64,000 nt of DNA from Ziziphus jujuba (Eukaryota; Streptophyta; Magnoliopsida; Rosales; Rhamnaceae): assembly GCF_031755915.1 (NCBI RefSeq), contig NC_083383.1, positions 22,061,001 to 22,125,000 on the forward strand, written 5' to 3'. A program made the translations under genes and the position numbers. The notes beneath the pieces are model-generated. The model was not told the DNA's origin, did no database searches, and saw nothing but the letters and a program-made list of their open reading frames with translations. Of this stretch, positions 47,346-59,465 are shown piece by piece. The stretch's first letter is position 1. Every line of letters starts with the position of its first letter.

Positions 47346-50300
47346 ATGATAATAGTTTGTTTGAGCCTACTGATTTTACATCCGAGGCCCAAAAATAGCC
47401 CAGCTGAAAGGTCCAAACTAAAGTTCCCATGGTCCATATGCCAATCCATACCTAAATTGGATTTTAATTTAAAGGTAAACCAATTCGGTTTTATTATAAT
47501 TATATTTATAATTTTTAATTGTAAAACTTAACTAATAAATATTAATAAATGAATCGTGAATATAAGTTTTTAGAAATATAAATTTAATTTTAATTAAAAC
47601 AAAATTGAAAAGACCTAAGTGAAATATTTTCTCAATAATTCACATCTTTTAATGGATGATTTAAATATCAAAGTTATTTTTTTAACGTTAAAAAAAGTAA
47701 ATTTTTTAAGAGAAATTCTTAGGTAATGGAATTTTTTTTTTTTTAGTAATTCTATCTCGATATTTCTTACATGTTTCAAATCACATAGTAATACAGTAGG
47801 GATGAACCACAAGGTCTAGATGATATTAACCCCAACCATTAATCACCAAAACTGACCATGTAAAATTTTTTTAAAGGTATTTTAGCCCAAAAAAAAAAAA
47901 AAATCTGTAAAATGAGGTCTAAAATTGAGATAAAAAGGAAACTAGCCAATAAAAGATGATCAATCCAAAATGAAGCCATGGCCCAAAATTAAGACAAGTC
48001 TAAAATTGAACTACCCAATAACCGATCCACCGAATATTTTCATTCGATTTACAAATGGAACCAAACCTAATGTACGCACACCCTAATAAATAAGCAAGCA
48101 AAGGTCAAATGAAATTGGATTAATTAATAAACCATTCATATTTACAATTTAAACTGTAAAGTAATCAGTTTGAAATATAAAATGGGAGAAATTTGTTGTA
48201 AGAATTCAGGTGCATCCATCCATTGTGAATTTTCAAAGAGTTTGAATGAAAAATTTGTTCACCATTTGGACCTTGACTTGACCATTTCGACCTAACTTTT
48301 TAAAATAGAATAAAATAAAATAAAATAAAAACACAATTATACTGGCATTTACAATGCATTCAGGGCAACTCTTGTGTTTTTTTAGGTAAATACATTCGAT
48401 GCAACTCCTGGTAGGAGAATTTTGGAGCAATGCCGACAGAAACACTCAATTGCGCCAGCGATGCATTTGTTGTAAATCTTTCTGGGTAAATTTAGGATAC
48501 GCAAGAAAAGAAAAACCAATCCCAAATTGCCACTCCATAGATTCATATCACCATGATCAAAGAAAAATAAAATACAGTTTCATGTCACCCTTCAACAATT
48601 AGAAGGGAAAATGAAATTCCCTTTTATGTGAGGTTTTGTATGCAGCTTGACACGTAAAAGGTTGCATATAAAAAAATAATAGACCACAATCTTAGTAGTT
48701 TTTCGTATCAATTTGAATAGGATTCCGTTCTCTGTATAAAAAACTATCTCCATAATAAGGTATGATACTGATCTTATAGGAAGGAGATAATATCACCTTT
48801 TCTGTTGGGATTAGATTAATTGGCTCTAGACATCAAAAAGACACTGTTTTCCTCCGGACAATATTTTTAATATTTTTTCTTGTACACGTAATTATGCCAC
48901 TTGTTGACCAAATTGGGTCCCAATTAAATGAAATTTAATTATACTTTTTTCTTAAAATGTTCTTTTTTTGCACTCACACCCTGTAGATTCAATACATTTG
49001 CACTTTATCCCTCAAGTATGGAATTTGCATTAACATATCCGTTTATAAATAGTTTAACATGAGTTCAAAATCTTCACAACTTAACATTTTAGCTTAGGTT
49101 TTACTTTCTTAAAAAATGGTATAAAAGAAATAGAAATTATGTTAATATAATTTAACAGTCAAAAAATTAATAGTATGAAAGTTTTGAATTAATGATTCAC
49201 CTTTTACGTACTTCAAAGATTGTTTATGTTAATTCGTACAGAAAATAAACTGCAAAAAAATAAAATTGTCTTGGTATAAAAAACTGAAAAAGAAAAAAAA
49301 TATTATTGTTAGAAAGTATTTCAATGAAAAGTACTGTTTGATAAGCCTTTTTTCTTCCATCGGTAGATTTTCCTAGGTTGGTTTATTTGGATTTGTCAGA
49401 TTTTACCCATTCAGCAGTGTATTTAAATCAAATGATGAAATCAACTTTTTTATTGACCATTTTGTATGTTTCTCAATTTGTCATTTTTTTTTTTTTTATA
49501 GGTAAATTCGCTTTCTCAATTGTTCTTAGAAATTAAAATAATGCATTGGCTTCGGAGGAACCCTAGGAAATATCTTCTCTGATTGACCCGAATATCTTTG
49601 TCCCTTTATCATTGTTGAGTGAAGGTACAATAGGACGAAGCACTAACAGTCGACACGTGTCCATGGGGTTCGGTAGGGTTACATTTTTCTTGGTTGGTAA
49701 TATATTATTTTATGAAAAAAATATATATATTTTATAATTTGTTTAGAACTGAAAGTTCTACAAATATTATATAATAATAGCTTGGGAGGACATTTGAAAA
49801 ATCACAAGATGAGGTCCTAGGATCGGATACGTGTCGAGGCTTTATTCACACATTGAGCCACATTATAAAACCTACTCACTTATTGGTGGTAGACTTTTTT
49901 TTTAAAAAAAATTTTGATTAGAAAATATACATATTTTTTGAAGGTATATGTCATGGATGACGTAGCCTTATAAATGAATACATATCGGGATTGTGTCCAA
50001 ATGGGTCTGCACATTTTTAAATAATTTCAACCCCGCATTAGAACAAAAAAAATAATAATAAATTTGTCAAATAAGTTTATCTATTACAATTTTTTACTGA
50101 TTTTCGATGAACTTTAACACCAAAGCTTTGCAAAATATGCTGTATGATATGTCATTGTTTTCCTTTTCTTTCTGAAATATGACATATCAATGTTACGTGA
50201 ACATTTAAAAAATTATAAAACAGAAATATAAATTCTTGACTCAATTCATCTTTTTACTGTGAAATTATTGTACTTTTGGCAATATTTTTTAATTTTTAAA

Positions 50301-50489
50301 ATGCTAGTGTAACAATAATCTGCCACATAAGACCTTACCAAACTTTGATGACAAAATTTATCAAAAGTTGATAACAATTTATAATAAAATAATTAATTTG
50401 ATATTTTCAAAATTTTACTATTTATCATTCCAGATCACAATTATTGAATATCAATTTTTTTTATTTTAAAAATCTAATTTAGAAAAATA
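47346..50489. other. Gene-poor spacer
   Basis: About 3.1 kb of AT-rich DNA with no domain-bearing frame and no RNA gene recognised. It includes short homopolymer runs (47731-47744, 47889-47902, 49482-49498) and an (AATAA)n-like stretch at 48304-48328. Confidence 0.5.
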
Positions 50490-50894
50490 AATTATTTTGG
50501 TAAGGATGGCAACGGGGTGCCCTCCCCTATTTCCTGCTCCGTTGCACTTTATATACACCATCTCCCTATTTATGAGGAGGCCGGCGGGTCGGGAATCTTA
50601 ATTCCCCACCTATTTGCCCGATTAATACATATTTTGTTTTCCAAAAGTTTCTAAAATTGCATCAATGTCGTTCTACTCATTCATCTTCATCAATTCCTAA
50701 TCGCAATCCATAGCTTAAAAAGCAAAGCAACACATGTTTCAATTTGATCAATAACATAATACAATTCCCACATCAACATAAATTTATATATATAAAAAAA
50801 TTTTACGGTACAAATAATCTGTATATGGATGCATTCAAAATTAACATATCAAAATCAATATATATTTCACAGGACCATCGGCATCATACAATTC

Positions 50895-50930
<36 letters not shown>

Positions 50931-51410
50931 CACAGATAAGATGTGAAAATCACAGCTATCTCACAAACTAAAATTATAGGGAGAGTCATCATTATCGCTG
51001 TCGGCCAATGTAGAATGATTGGATTTGGAATTAGATAGCGAAGTCCTCGTTTGTATCACCGTTGATTTGGGAAAGAAAAGAAAATAGATGTTGCTGAGAC
51101 GCTCATCATGTATATGTGAAGCCATCCACCATTGGTACAGTCTGGGTTCGAGTGAAGAGGAGAGAAACTAGAAGGAATAGAAGCAGAAAGAGTGAGATCG
51201 ATGGGTGAGCTAAAATTAAGGAAAAGATAAATATCTAATTTTAATATTAATATTATAGTTATATTGAAATATAATTAAATATAAAATATATAGCGGAAAT
51301 ACCTCTCCCAGTCCCTGACCCACTCCCTGATCCACAATAGAAAAAATCTACCGTATCTCCGCCCTGAAATCCGATTAAAATTCCACATACCCTTACATTT
51401 CAGACTTGTT
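50490..51410. mobile_element. Possible non-autonomous element with GGATGGCAACGGGG end
   Basis: The sequence AAGGATGGCAACGGGGTGCC at about 50503 is of a type often seen at ends of plant non-autonomous elements (GGGATGGCAACGGGGCGG), and the segment to about 51400 ends in a C-rich CTCCCAGTCCCTGACCCACT stretch (51304-51330) of similar flavour. The mirrored terminus and a target duplication could not be shown, so this is tentative. A short AT microsatellite lies at 50900-50927. Confidence 0.3.
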
Positions 51411-52424
51411 AAAAGAAATATGAATTCTATTGATGACCAAGATTAATGGTGACAAATCACTTTTTTTTTTTTTTTTCCCGTTGAGTTTAACAAAATTGCT
51501 TAAAGAAACGTGCAGAAACCATTTTGATACAACCACAAAAAATGCAATGGTGTATTATGTAATTAGCCTTTTATTGGGAAAATTCAAATTGAAAACAAAT
51601 ATATATTAACGAAAAACAAATATAATATCAAAAATACAAAATTACAGATTCTATCATTATAAAAAGGTCCTAAACTAAGAAAATAATTATATTTATTTAT
51701 TTTTACTTTTCGAATTATTGATGGCAATATTCGTCACTTTATTATTAGAGATATTAATCTTAAAACCAATTGTCTTGAATTATATCCTGTGATGATACAT
51801 TCTGTAAGTTATTTTTACATAATAATTGTTTTATAAATCACTATAATATATCATTTCATATCAATTGAATATAAGTTTTTGAGTTATAATTAATTTGTTT
51901 TTAGCTATTTTATACTTTAACAAGAGTGGTTTTAAATTTTGTTCAGTACTAAAACTATTAAAAATACATTTTTAGATTCATAGTTTAAATCTTAAATTTG
52001 GGTAAAAAGATCCATCATTTGCAAAGTTGTAAACAAATAATAATAATAATAATAATGCTTCCATTTAAGTATGGTTTGGAAAGTAAGGGTCCTTTCTTTC
52101 TTTCTTTTTTTTTTTTTTTTAATTACAACACTAGGGTGGAAAGGATTATTTCGTGTTTTTTTTTTCTTTTTCTTATTACAACAAGGGGAAGGGAGAGTTT
52201 TTTTTTTTTTTTTTTTCATTTTATTTTTTTTTATAAAGATGTTTAATATAATCTTTTTTTATTATTTATTTATTTTGTCTATAAGGGAGAACTGAAGCGT
52301 GGTTGCTTGCAACACCTTTAGATCATAACTCATAACCCATAGTTTTGCTGTTAAAAAAAGAATAATAATTTTCTTATCTGAGCTCAAAAATCATTTATGA
52401 TATAGAGGTTAAAACAACGTTCGA
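51411..52424. other. Spacer with homopolymer tracts
   Basis: No gene. T-runs at 51461-51476, 52105-52120 and 52199-52216. Frames at 51992-52295 on both strands are driven by these runs. Confidence 0.5.
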
Positions 52425-53545
52425 AATTTCGACATTGATAAATATTAAAAATTTAAAATATAGAAATATAAATTGACTATAAAAACTCATAAAAAATAAT
52501 TGAAAATGGTGTAAATTTATTTTTTTAAAAATTATATTGAAACTTTAGTTATAACTTATTTAATTAATTAATTATCGAATTAACTACAAAAATCTTAAAT
52601 GAATATTATATTTCACTTAATCAATCGATTCATAAATAAGCATAAATAGTAATAAATATACTATTATAAATAAAAAATACAAAAAATACATATTTGATAA
52701 AATTATTTATTAATTGAGATATATAAAACAATTATTACGGTTATATTATATTTCATAAATATTATTTTAATATTATAAAAAATTCCAGAATGGTTGAAAA
52801 TTGTTGATCTCTTCCTTAATCTCATTTTAAAATATAAAATGTAATAGGTACTTATTAAAAAATATATTTTCTTGATAAATTTGTATGTAATTATTAATAT
52901 GACAGCGATATAAATATCTAACAACTGTGTTTGCAAATAATATATTTTGTGCATATTTTTCAATTTTTGTCAATGTTCTAATTTTTATTTAATTTATTTA
53001 TATAAATATTAAATTTATTATTGTAAAAAGAATATAATAATGAATAGGCGGATTTATAACTTGTGATACTAATTTTTTTCTGAAACTATGATAGGTAGAC
53101 TTGTTTAATATGATTTTGGATATTATTATTAAATGTGAATTTGTTAATTTTATTTGCTTAATTATTCGAAGACAACTAAAAGGTATATATATATATATGT
53201 ATGTATATTATATCATTAATGTTAATTTGGTGAGAAATTTTACTAAATATTAATAATATTTATAACATTTTTTGATAAAATTTTTTTAGAAAAAATCATT
53301 AATATTTTTGAAATTTTTATAAAAATTTTAGAAACATTTATGGAAATTACAGATTTTTTAATCAAATTTTGAAAGATTTGATATATATTATTACACAAAT
53401 TTCCATAAAAATTATAAAGAACTATTAGAACTTTCAGTGGATATTATAAAATTATATCTATTTCCACTTTAAAGCTAAATTTTTTTTCTATATGTTAGAA
53501 AAATGAAAATTTCTAGGAAATTTCCCAAAAGAGTTTCGATTTTTT
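52425..53545 (-). repeat. AT-rich dispersed repeat, copy 3 (inverted)
   Basis: Same family as 19988-21225, read on the minus strand. Shared landmarks in inverted form: ATTTTAAAATATAAAATG, ATGTAATTATTAATATG, ATTAATTAATTATCGAATT and TTTTACTAAATATTAATAAT. It lies head-to-tail with copy 4. Confidence 0.7.
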
Positions 53546-53559
53546 AAACTATAGGTTAA

Positions 53560-54400
53560 AAACAAGTTTAAGATTTTGGTATTAATGAAAAAATTAGATG
53601 TTCAATACTTATTAAAAATAATGAAAGCTTATGGAAATTTATTTAAAAAAATAAAATTTTTTATTGAAATTTTATTATTAACTTATTTAATCAATTAATT
53701 ATCAAATTGATTATAAAATTGTAAAAATATTAAATTATTATTATATTTGTTTTACTCAATCAATTTATAATAAGTATTAATGATGATAAATATATAACTA
53801 TTAATAAAAATACGAAAAAAAAACATATTTGATAAAATTATTTATTAATTAAAATATATAAAATAATTATTTTAATTATATTATATTTTATAATGCCATT
53901 TCAATACCATAAAAAGCTTCTACCTGGTTGAAAATTATTAATATTTTTTTTATTTTTATTTAAAAATATGAAATATGAAAAATAATTATTAAAATATATA
54001 TCTTATTGATAATTTTATACATAATTATTAATATGACAACAATATGAATATTTGATAATTGAGTTTGCAGAAAAATATATCTTTCAATTTTTATTTATAT
54101 TCTAATTTGTATTTACTTTATAATATTTATACAAATATTAATTTATTATTGTAAAAATAATAATAATGAGCATGTAGACTTGCAATTTGTGATACAAATT
54201 TTCTTCAAAAATATAATAGGAGGAATTATCTAGTGTAATTTTGAACATTATTTGTTGAATATGAATTTTTTATTTTTATTTGCTTAATTATTTAAAAGGA
54301 ATTAAAAAGTAAAAATACATATTAATAATGTCAATTTTGATAAAAAAAATTTATTAAATATCAATAATATTTATAAAAATTTGATTTTTTTTTTTTAAAA
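53560..54400 (-). repeat. AT-rich dispersed repeat, copy 4 (inverted)
   Basis: A second inverted copy directly following copy 3, with ATATTTGATAAAATTATTTA, TTAAAAATATGAAATATG and ACATAATTATTAATATGACA shared with it. Two neighbours in the same orientation suggest local duplication or nested insertion. Confidence 0.7.
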
Positions 54401-54435
54401 AAAAAACAGTTTGTATTGGAAATTTAACAACAAGA

Positions 54436-54738
54436 AATACTATTAGTAGATTGCAACATCCTCCTTTTGTCATTTGCCAAAAACACGTCCGAACTAATAT
54501 AATTGTGAGTATTGGCAATCAGATTTACATCACCCTGGGAATCACTTGCAGGAGACCCTACTCCAAACCAAGCACAAGACCCTCCCACATCGCCGTCAGT
54601 TCCGCAGTTAAAACGGAAGCGACGAAGCCGAAAGGGAATAACGGCAACAATCATCATGACCCTTTTGGAATTACAAGTGATAATAACCATGCCCACCGAA
54701 AGACAAGATACAGCAGCATCCACATTTAACGCAAGCAA
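54436..54738 (-). pseudogene. RNase H-like domain remnant (RVT_3 type, LINE-derived or host)
   Basis: The minus-strand sequence begins LLALNVDAAVS, the usual entry (KLNVDAA) of the plant RNase H-like domain found at the end of non-LTR retrotransposon polyproteins and in derived host proteins. After a frameshift it continues AELTAMWEGLVLGLE, the conserved AExxAxxxGL helix, then a stop, and in the first frame again DSQGDVNLIANTHNYISSD, equivalent to the ExDSxxVVxxI strand. The catalytic order D...E...D is recognisable, but frame breaks and stops make it dead. No reverse transcriptase was seen alongside. Confidence 0.7.
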
Positions 54739-57700
54739 TTAAGAATAAACATTCCAATATTATACATAAAAAAATATAACGCAAGCTAATATTCTGTCTT
54801 CGTGAATTAACAAAGGATAGCTATTTCATTTCAATTTATTCATAAAAATTTAGATTATTGATTTATGAGAAGGAACTTGCATGTTAATATCATGTACGTG
54901 TTACCTTCATGAGTGCAAAGACACAATTTTAAAAAACCTGCCAATAAAAAATTATATATTCATCATGACCAACTAATATAAAAGTTAATTAATATAATTC
55001 AAAATTTTAACATATTAATAACCTTTTTTTTTTCTTTTTTATTTTTTCGGCTTCAATAATTGAATTTGAAGTTTTTTTTTTCTTTATTTTGGGAGATATA
55101 AAATTTTAAGTCAAATGAGCTTACACCAGTCCCCATGGGGCTTTATTTTCGATCGGAGAGAAAATATCCTCATGTAAAATGTACATTTACATCATCTATA
55201 TTGGAAAATGAACTGCTTCATAGGTCAGTATCTAATTGGAAGGGTACCAATACCTCACTAATTATCCTCCCTCTTACCTTGACCATCAATTCTAACACTA
55301 TTTTGATAAAAATACTCTTGATTATTAGATATTTTGAAGTGTGTTTGCAATTTTCAAACACCCCCTTAAAAATATATTAATGCACGCTTGGTGTACGAAA
55401 CAAATATAGAAAGATAATAATTATTTTATAGGATTAATAATTTTTATATTTGATATATTTTAAATTTTAAATTATTTATTTCATAAGAATATTTTTTTAT
55501 TTTAAAAGATAATTAATCCTTTAAAAAAATTTTGAATTTATATTTTTCCATTTCAAGGTATATATCCTTATCATATTTAAAATATATTTAAATATATATT
55601 GATTATTCTATATCAAAAATATATAAACAACTATAAAATTTGATGTTTAATTAATTTTTACCAATGATTCAATTACCTAAACTACCATTTATTTCTCAAT
55701 GATTTTAGAATTTATTTTATATATATGTATATTTGTTTTTTTATAGAAACTTCTTTCCTTCAATAAGAAAAAGATTAAAAAAAAAAAAAAAAGAACTTTT
55801 CTTCTTCCCTCATTTACGTGTTTAGAATAATTAGGTAATTACAGCTATATAAGAGATACAAGGACTCGAATATAAAAAACACACCCTGATAGCATAGAGA
55901 GCTCTCTCCACAGATATCACTGAGAACTCCAACAAAGTCGAAGGCATATAGATCTCCCATTCTCTTTCTCTCTCTCAAATTTTGTTGGTTAATTTTTCAA
56001 TTCTTTTTGATAATTTTCATTACTGTCACTGATTAAATAACTATTTTTTTTTTTTTTTTATCATTATCGTCTACTACTTTATGCACAATGGCTTTTGATT
56101 AAAGAAGGAAAAGTTGGATAACTAAAAGGCTTTTGGTAACTTTATTATTTAAAAGACTGTTTATAGTTGTTTGAAATTGCAAAAAAATCTTCTCATAGAA
56201 ATATTTATTCTTTTCTTTTTTCTTTTTTATTTTTATAAATAGATATTTCTATTTTATCAAAAATAACTATATCGTGCCTTTAAAGTGTGCTCTTTGCTTC
56301 ATTTTTCCTTTTTCTTTTTTTTTAAAAAAAAAACTATATAGGATCATTAAAAAAATTGAATTTTTCCTTCAAAATTTGAGACATTGTGCTCTCTATTTTA
56401 TTATTATTATTATTATTATTTAAAAAAAAAAAGGAGTTGAGTTTTTGAGGTGTGAAGATCATTTTAGATTAAATGGATATTTCATTTAGACTATAAAAGT
56501 TGCTAAATGCACTACATTCTACCCACATTGAAACTTTTTATTTGCTAGCTATACTAATAATTTATACCTTTTTTACCGTTAATGACTTAAAATAAAACCT
56601 AATTACTCTACAAGCCACAATTTTCCTAAATACCCTCAATAAATTAAAAGCAGTCAATTTTAGAATCATAAAACAAACAAAGATCGATGTATTTGGTTAC
56701 GGTTCGAACTTGATGAAGCCAACCTATTCCTTCATTTGGGGTTAGAGTTTGTTTAGGATTAGGGTTCAACAAAGCCAATCAAATTGAATCGAAAAGCCGA
56801 AATTGTTTTTCTATATAAATTGAGTGTTCTTTTACGAGTGGTTTAAAACTCTTCAAGGTATTCTTATGCTTTTTACCTTCCCAATTAATCTTTTTATTTG
56901 AAATTGGTGTGGGTTTTTGCAAGATATGAAGTGAATTTGCTTTTTTTTTTTTTTTTTTTTTTAAACTTCAATCTTGTCATTCTATCATCGGTGCCATCAT
57001 CAATTCATCATCCCTCTATTCTTTACACTCTACCTTCCATGTTCATTAATGAACCTGATTATGTTTTTCTTTTTCTTTTTTTTCCTTTCCTTTTTTTTTT
57101 TTAAAAAAAAAATCTTTGAATATTCCTTTCAATTTGATTAGTTGAGAAATTAAAATCACATAAAAAAAATTAGAAGTAGAATGTTAGAGAGGAGAAAGCG
57201 AAGTGTTTGCATGAGCTTGTGGAATTCACCGCTCTTTTCCTGTAGCGCTCCACTCTCTTGCACTATTAATATTGTCTTCATTTATTCACTACGCTCTTCA
57301 TGATATGGGTTTGTTCAAACTTACCAAGATGTTACCTATCCTATAATTACTCTTACTAGAGCATGCTTAATTCTAAAGTTCTTTCAAATCCTAAAACCAA
57401 CTGCTTTAAAAAGATCTCAGCTGTTAAAAAAATAACTATTTTACATTTGAGCCATTACATTTCTACACTCAGATGATTTGTGATTGGATATCAGTTAACT
57501 TTTCCAATAAAGTAGTCTACTAGTACTCCGCATCCACCCACATTTATCTTTAATACGTACTTGTATTATTTGCTATTTATTTTTATTTACTGTTAGAACA
57601 GTCAACGTAAGGTTATGTAAAATTTATTTATGTAAAATAATATCCGTCACTTAAGATTTATGTAAAATATATTTGAAAGCCATTCATTTTAAACAAATAT

Positions 57701-57847
57701 TGCTTACTTAGTGGAGAATTTCATTGTTGATCGTATATGCCTTTTCCCTTTTACAAAATATAAGAAACAAAGAAGAATATATGTATTGTATCCTTTTCCT
57801 TCTAACATGACAACCTACACCAAAATGTATTGTATCCAAACAAACAT
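54739..57847. other. Gene-poor spacer with a promoter-like stretch
   Basis: No intact coding sequence in 3.1 kb. 55840-55990 looks like a plant promoter plus leader (see separate entry). T-runs at 56045-56060 and 56941-56962, an (ATT)n tract at 56399-56420. The frame at 56898-57104 is low complexity. Confidence 0.45.
55843..55990 (+). promoter_or_regulatory. Promoter/leader-like segment without a gene
   Basis: GCTATATAAGAGATA (about 55843-55857), a good TATA context, is followed after ~45 bp by a leader with GAGAGCTCTCTCCACAG and a CTCTTTCTCTCTCTC pyrimidine patch (55960-55976), all typical of plant core promoters. No open frame of note starts downstream: the first ATGG (56088) ends after a few codons. 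Either a non-coding transcript, a relic, or a first non-coding exon. Confidence 0.35.
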
Positions 57848-58560
57848 TTGAAAAATTTCAGAAAAATTTCATCAATCTCCAAATACACGGTATATGTAAA
57901 CTAGACAGTATAGGATTGTTCAGTATCTTTTTATTGGCCAGCTTATATAACCTAGATATGTCTACCTATGTATTTAGATTAGTTACAATATATAATGTGG
58001 ACAATAGTGGTACACGTGAAAAATTTTAGAAAAATTTCATCAATCTCCAAATATGCGATATATGTAAACTAGATAGTATAGGGTTATTTAGTATCTTTTT
58101 GTCGACCAACTTATATAACCTATACATATCTACTTATGTTTTAAAATTAGTTTACAACATATAATATGGACAATAATGGTACACATGATATACATTTACT
58201 AAATGACGTATATTGTTCTAGTTTATAGAACTTGGACATATGTTTAATGTTTTCAAATTAATCTCCAGTAGCATGATACATACAATCTAGATGATGGTAT
58301 TGTGCATGGTATACGTTTATCAAACGTCATATATTCGTCCAATTAAGCCCAGACTTATATTCTTTATGTTTTCAAATGGTCTACATTCACTGGATAACAT
58401 ATATTCATCTAGTTTATAGAATCCAGATGTATGTTTTTGTGTTTTCAAATTAATTTCCAATTGTGTGATATATATAATTTGGACAATTGTAATGCTTGTG
58501 ATATATGTTTAATGAACGATTATATTCTTCCCGTCTATAGAACTTGAACATATGCTACAA
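57848..58560 (+). repeat. Degenerate minisatellite
   Basis: Two well-matched units of 169 bp: AATTTCATCAATCTCCAAATA starts at about 57866 and again at about 58035, with TATATGTAAACTAGA, AGTATCTTTTTNT and GTGGACAATA-like blocks kept in order. Further, shorter and more diverged units continue to 58560 with recurring blocks TTTATAGAACTTGGACATATG, GTTTTCAAATTAAT and GATATACATTTA. Not coding. Confidence 0.8.
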
Positions 58561-59465
58561 GAAGTTATACATATTGAATAAATACCACACTGATATATGT
58601 AAATCAGACAATCACTCATTGAGAAATCTAGTGAAAAATGTGAAGAATGAAGAAAAGAAAAATGTGACAAGATGGAAAATCAATTTTAATAAAACAAAAC
58701 ACCTAATTACTTACATTTTCAACATTAAAATGGATGAGTCATCAATCTTTCTTTTTTATTTGTCATCTCATTAAACTTCATTGTTAGGATTTTTTTTTTT
58801 TTTTTTTTTTTTTTACCCAAATCATCAATTATGATTAGAGTTTTTGTTTTTTTCTAAATTGTAAAAGAGATGAGTATATATATATGATTGTAAAAAGGAT
58901 GAGAGTGCGTAGTGTATCTAATCATTTTTTTTTAAGTATTTAAGGATATTTATAATATTTTGTTAATAAGTGTTGCTGAAATTTTAAAAAATTATCAAAA
59001 TTATAATACACCTATCAACTTTTGTAATGTTAATAAAGTTGTCCTGAAAAAAGAAAATTATAAGTTTTAAAAATAAAGGTGGTTTTTCAATTTTATCCTT
59101 AAAAAAGTTATCAGAATCATTTTTTTAGTTGTTTATTTATTTTGTTGGGTAGCAATGAGGAACCATTGGACCTAATCAACTAACAAGAAAGAGTGTCCAC
59201 AAGTATCTATATAATATATAAAAACTGAATAGTCAGTAAAAAATATCATGTATCATCAGATTATTTATTTAATTTTCCTCTAAAATCATCAATAAAAAAT
59301 TTATTTCCGTTTCTCCTTATTATTTATGATCGTATCAAAATATCAATCAGTACCAAATAAAGCAACTATTTAAGAATATGAATTTTTTAACCTTTAATTG
59401 GTTTTATAAAAAAAAATATAGTTTTAATATTATAATATTATATATAACATAAAGTGCATATGTAT
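58561..59465. other. Spacer without genes
   Basis: No gene. A T-run (58791-58814) and AT-rich DNA. The frame at 58544-58774 has no family signature. Confidence 0.5.
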
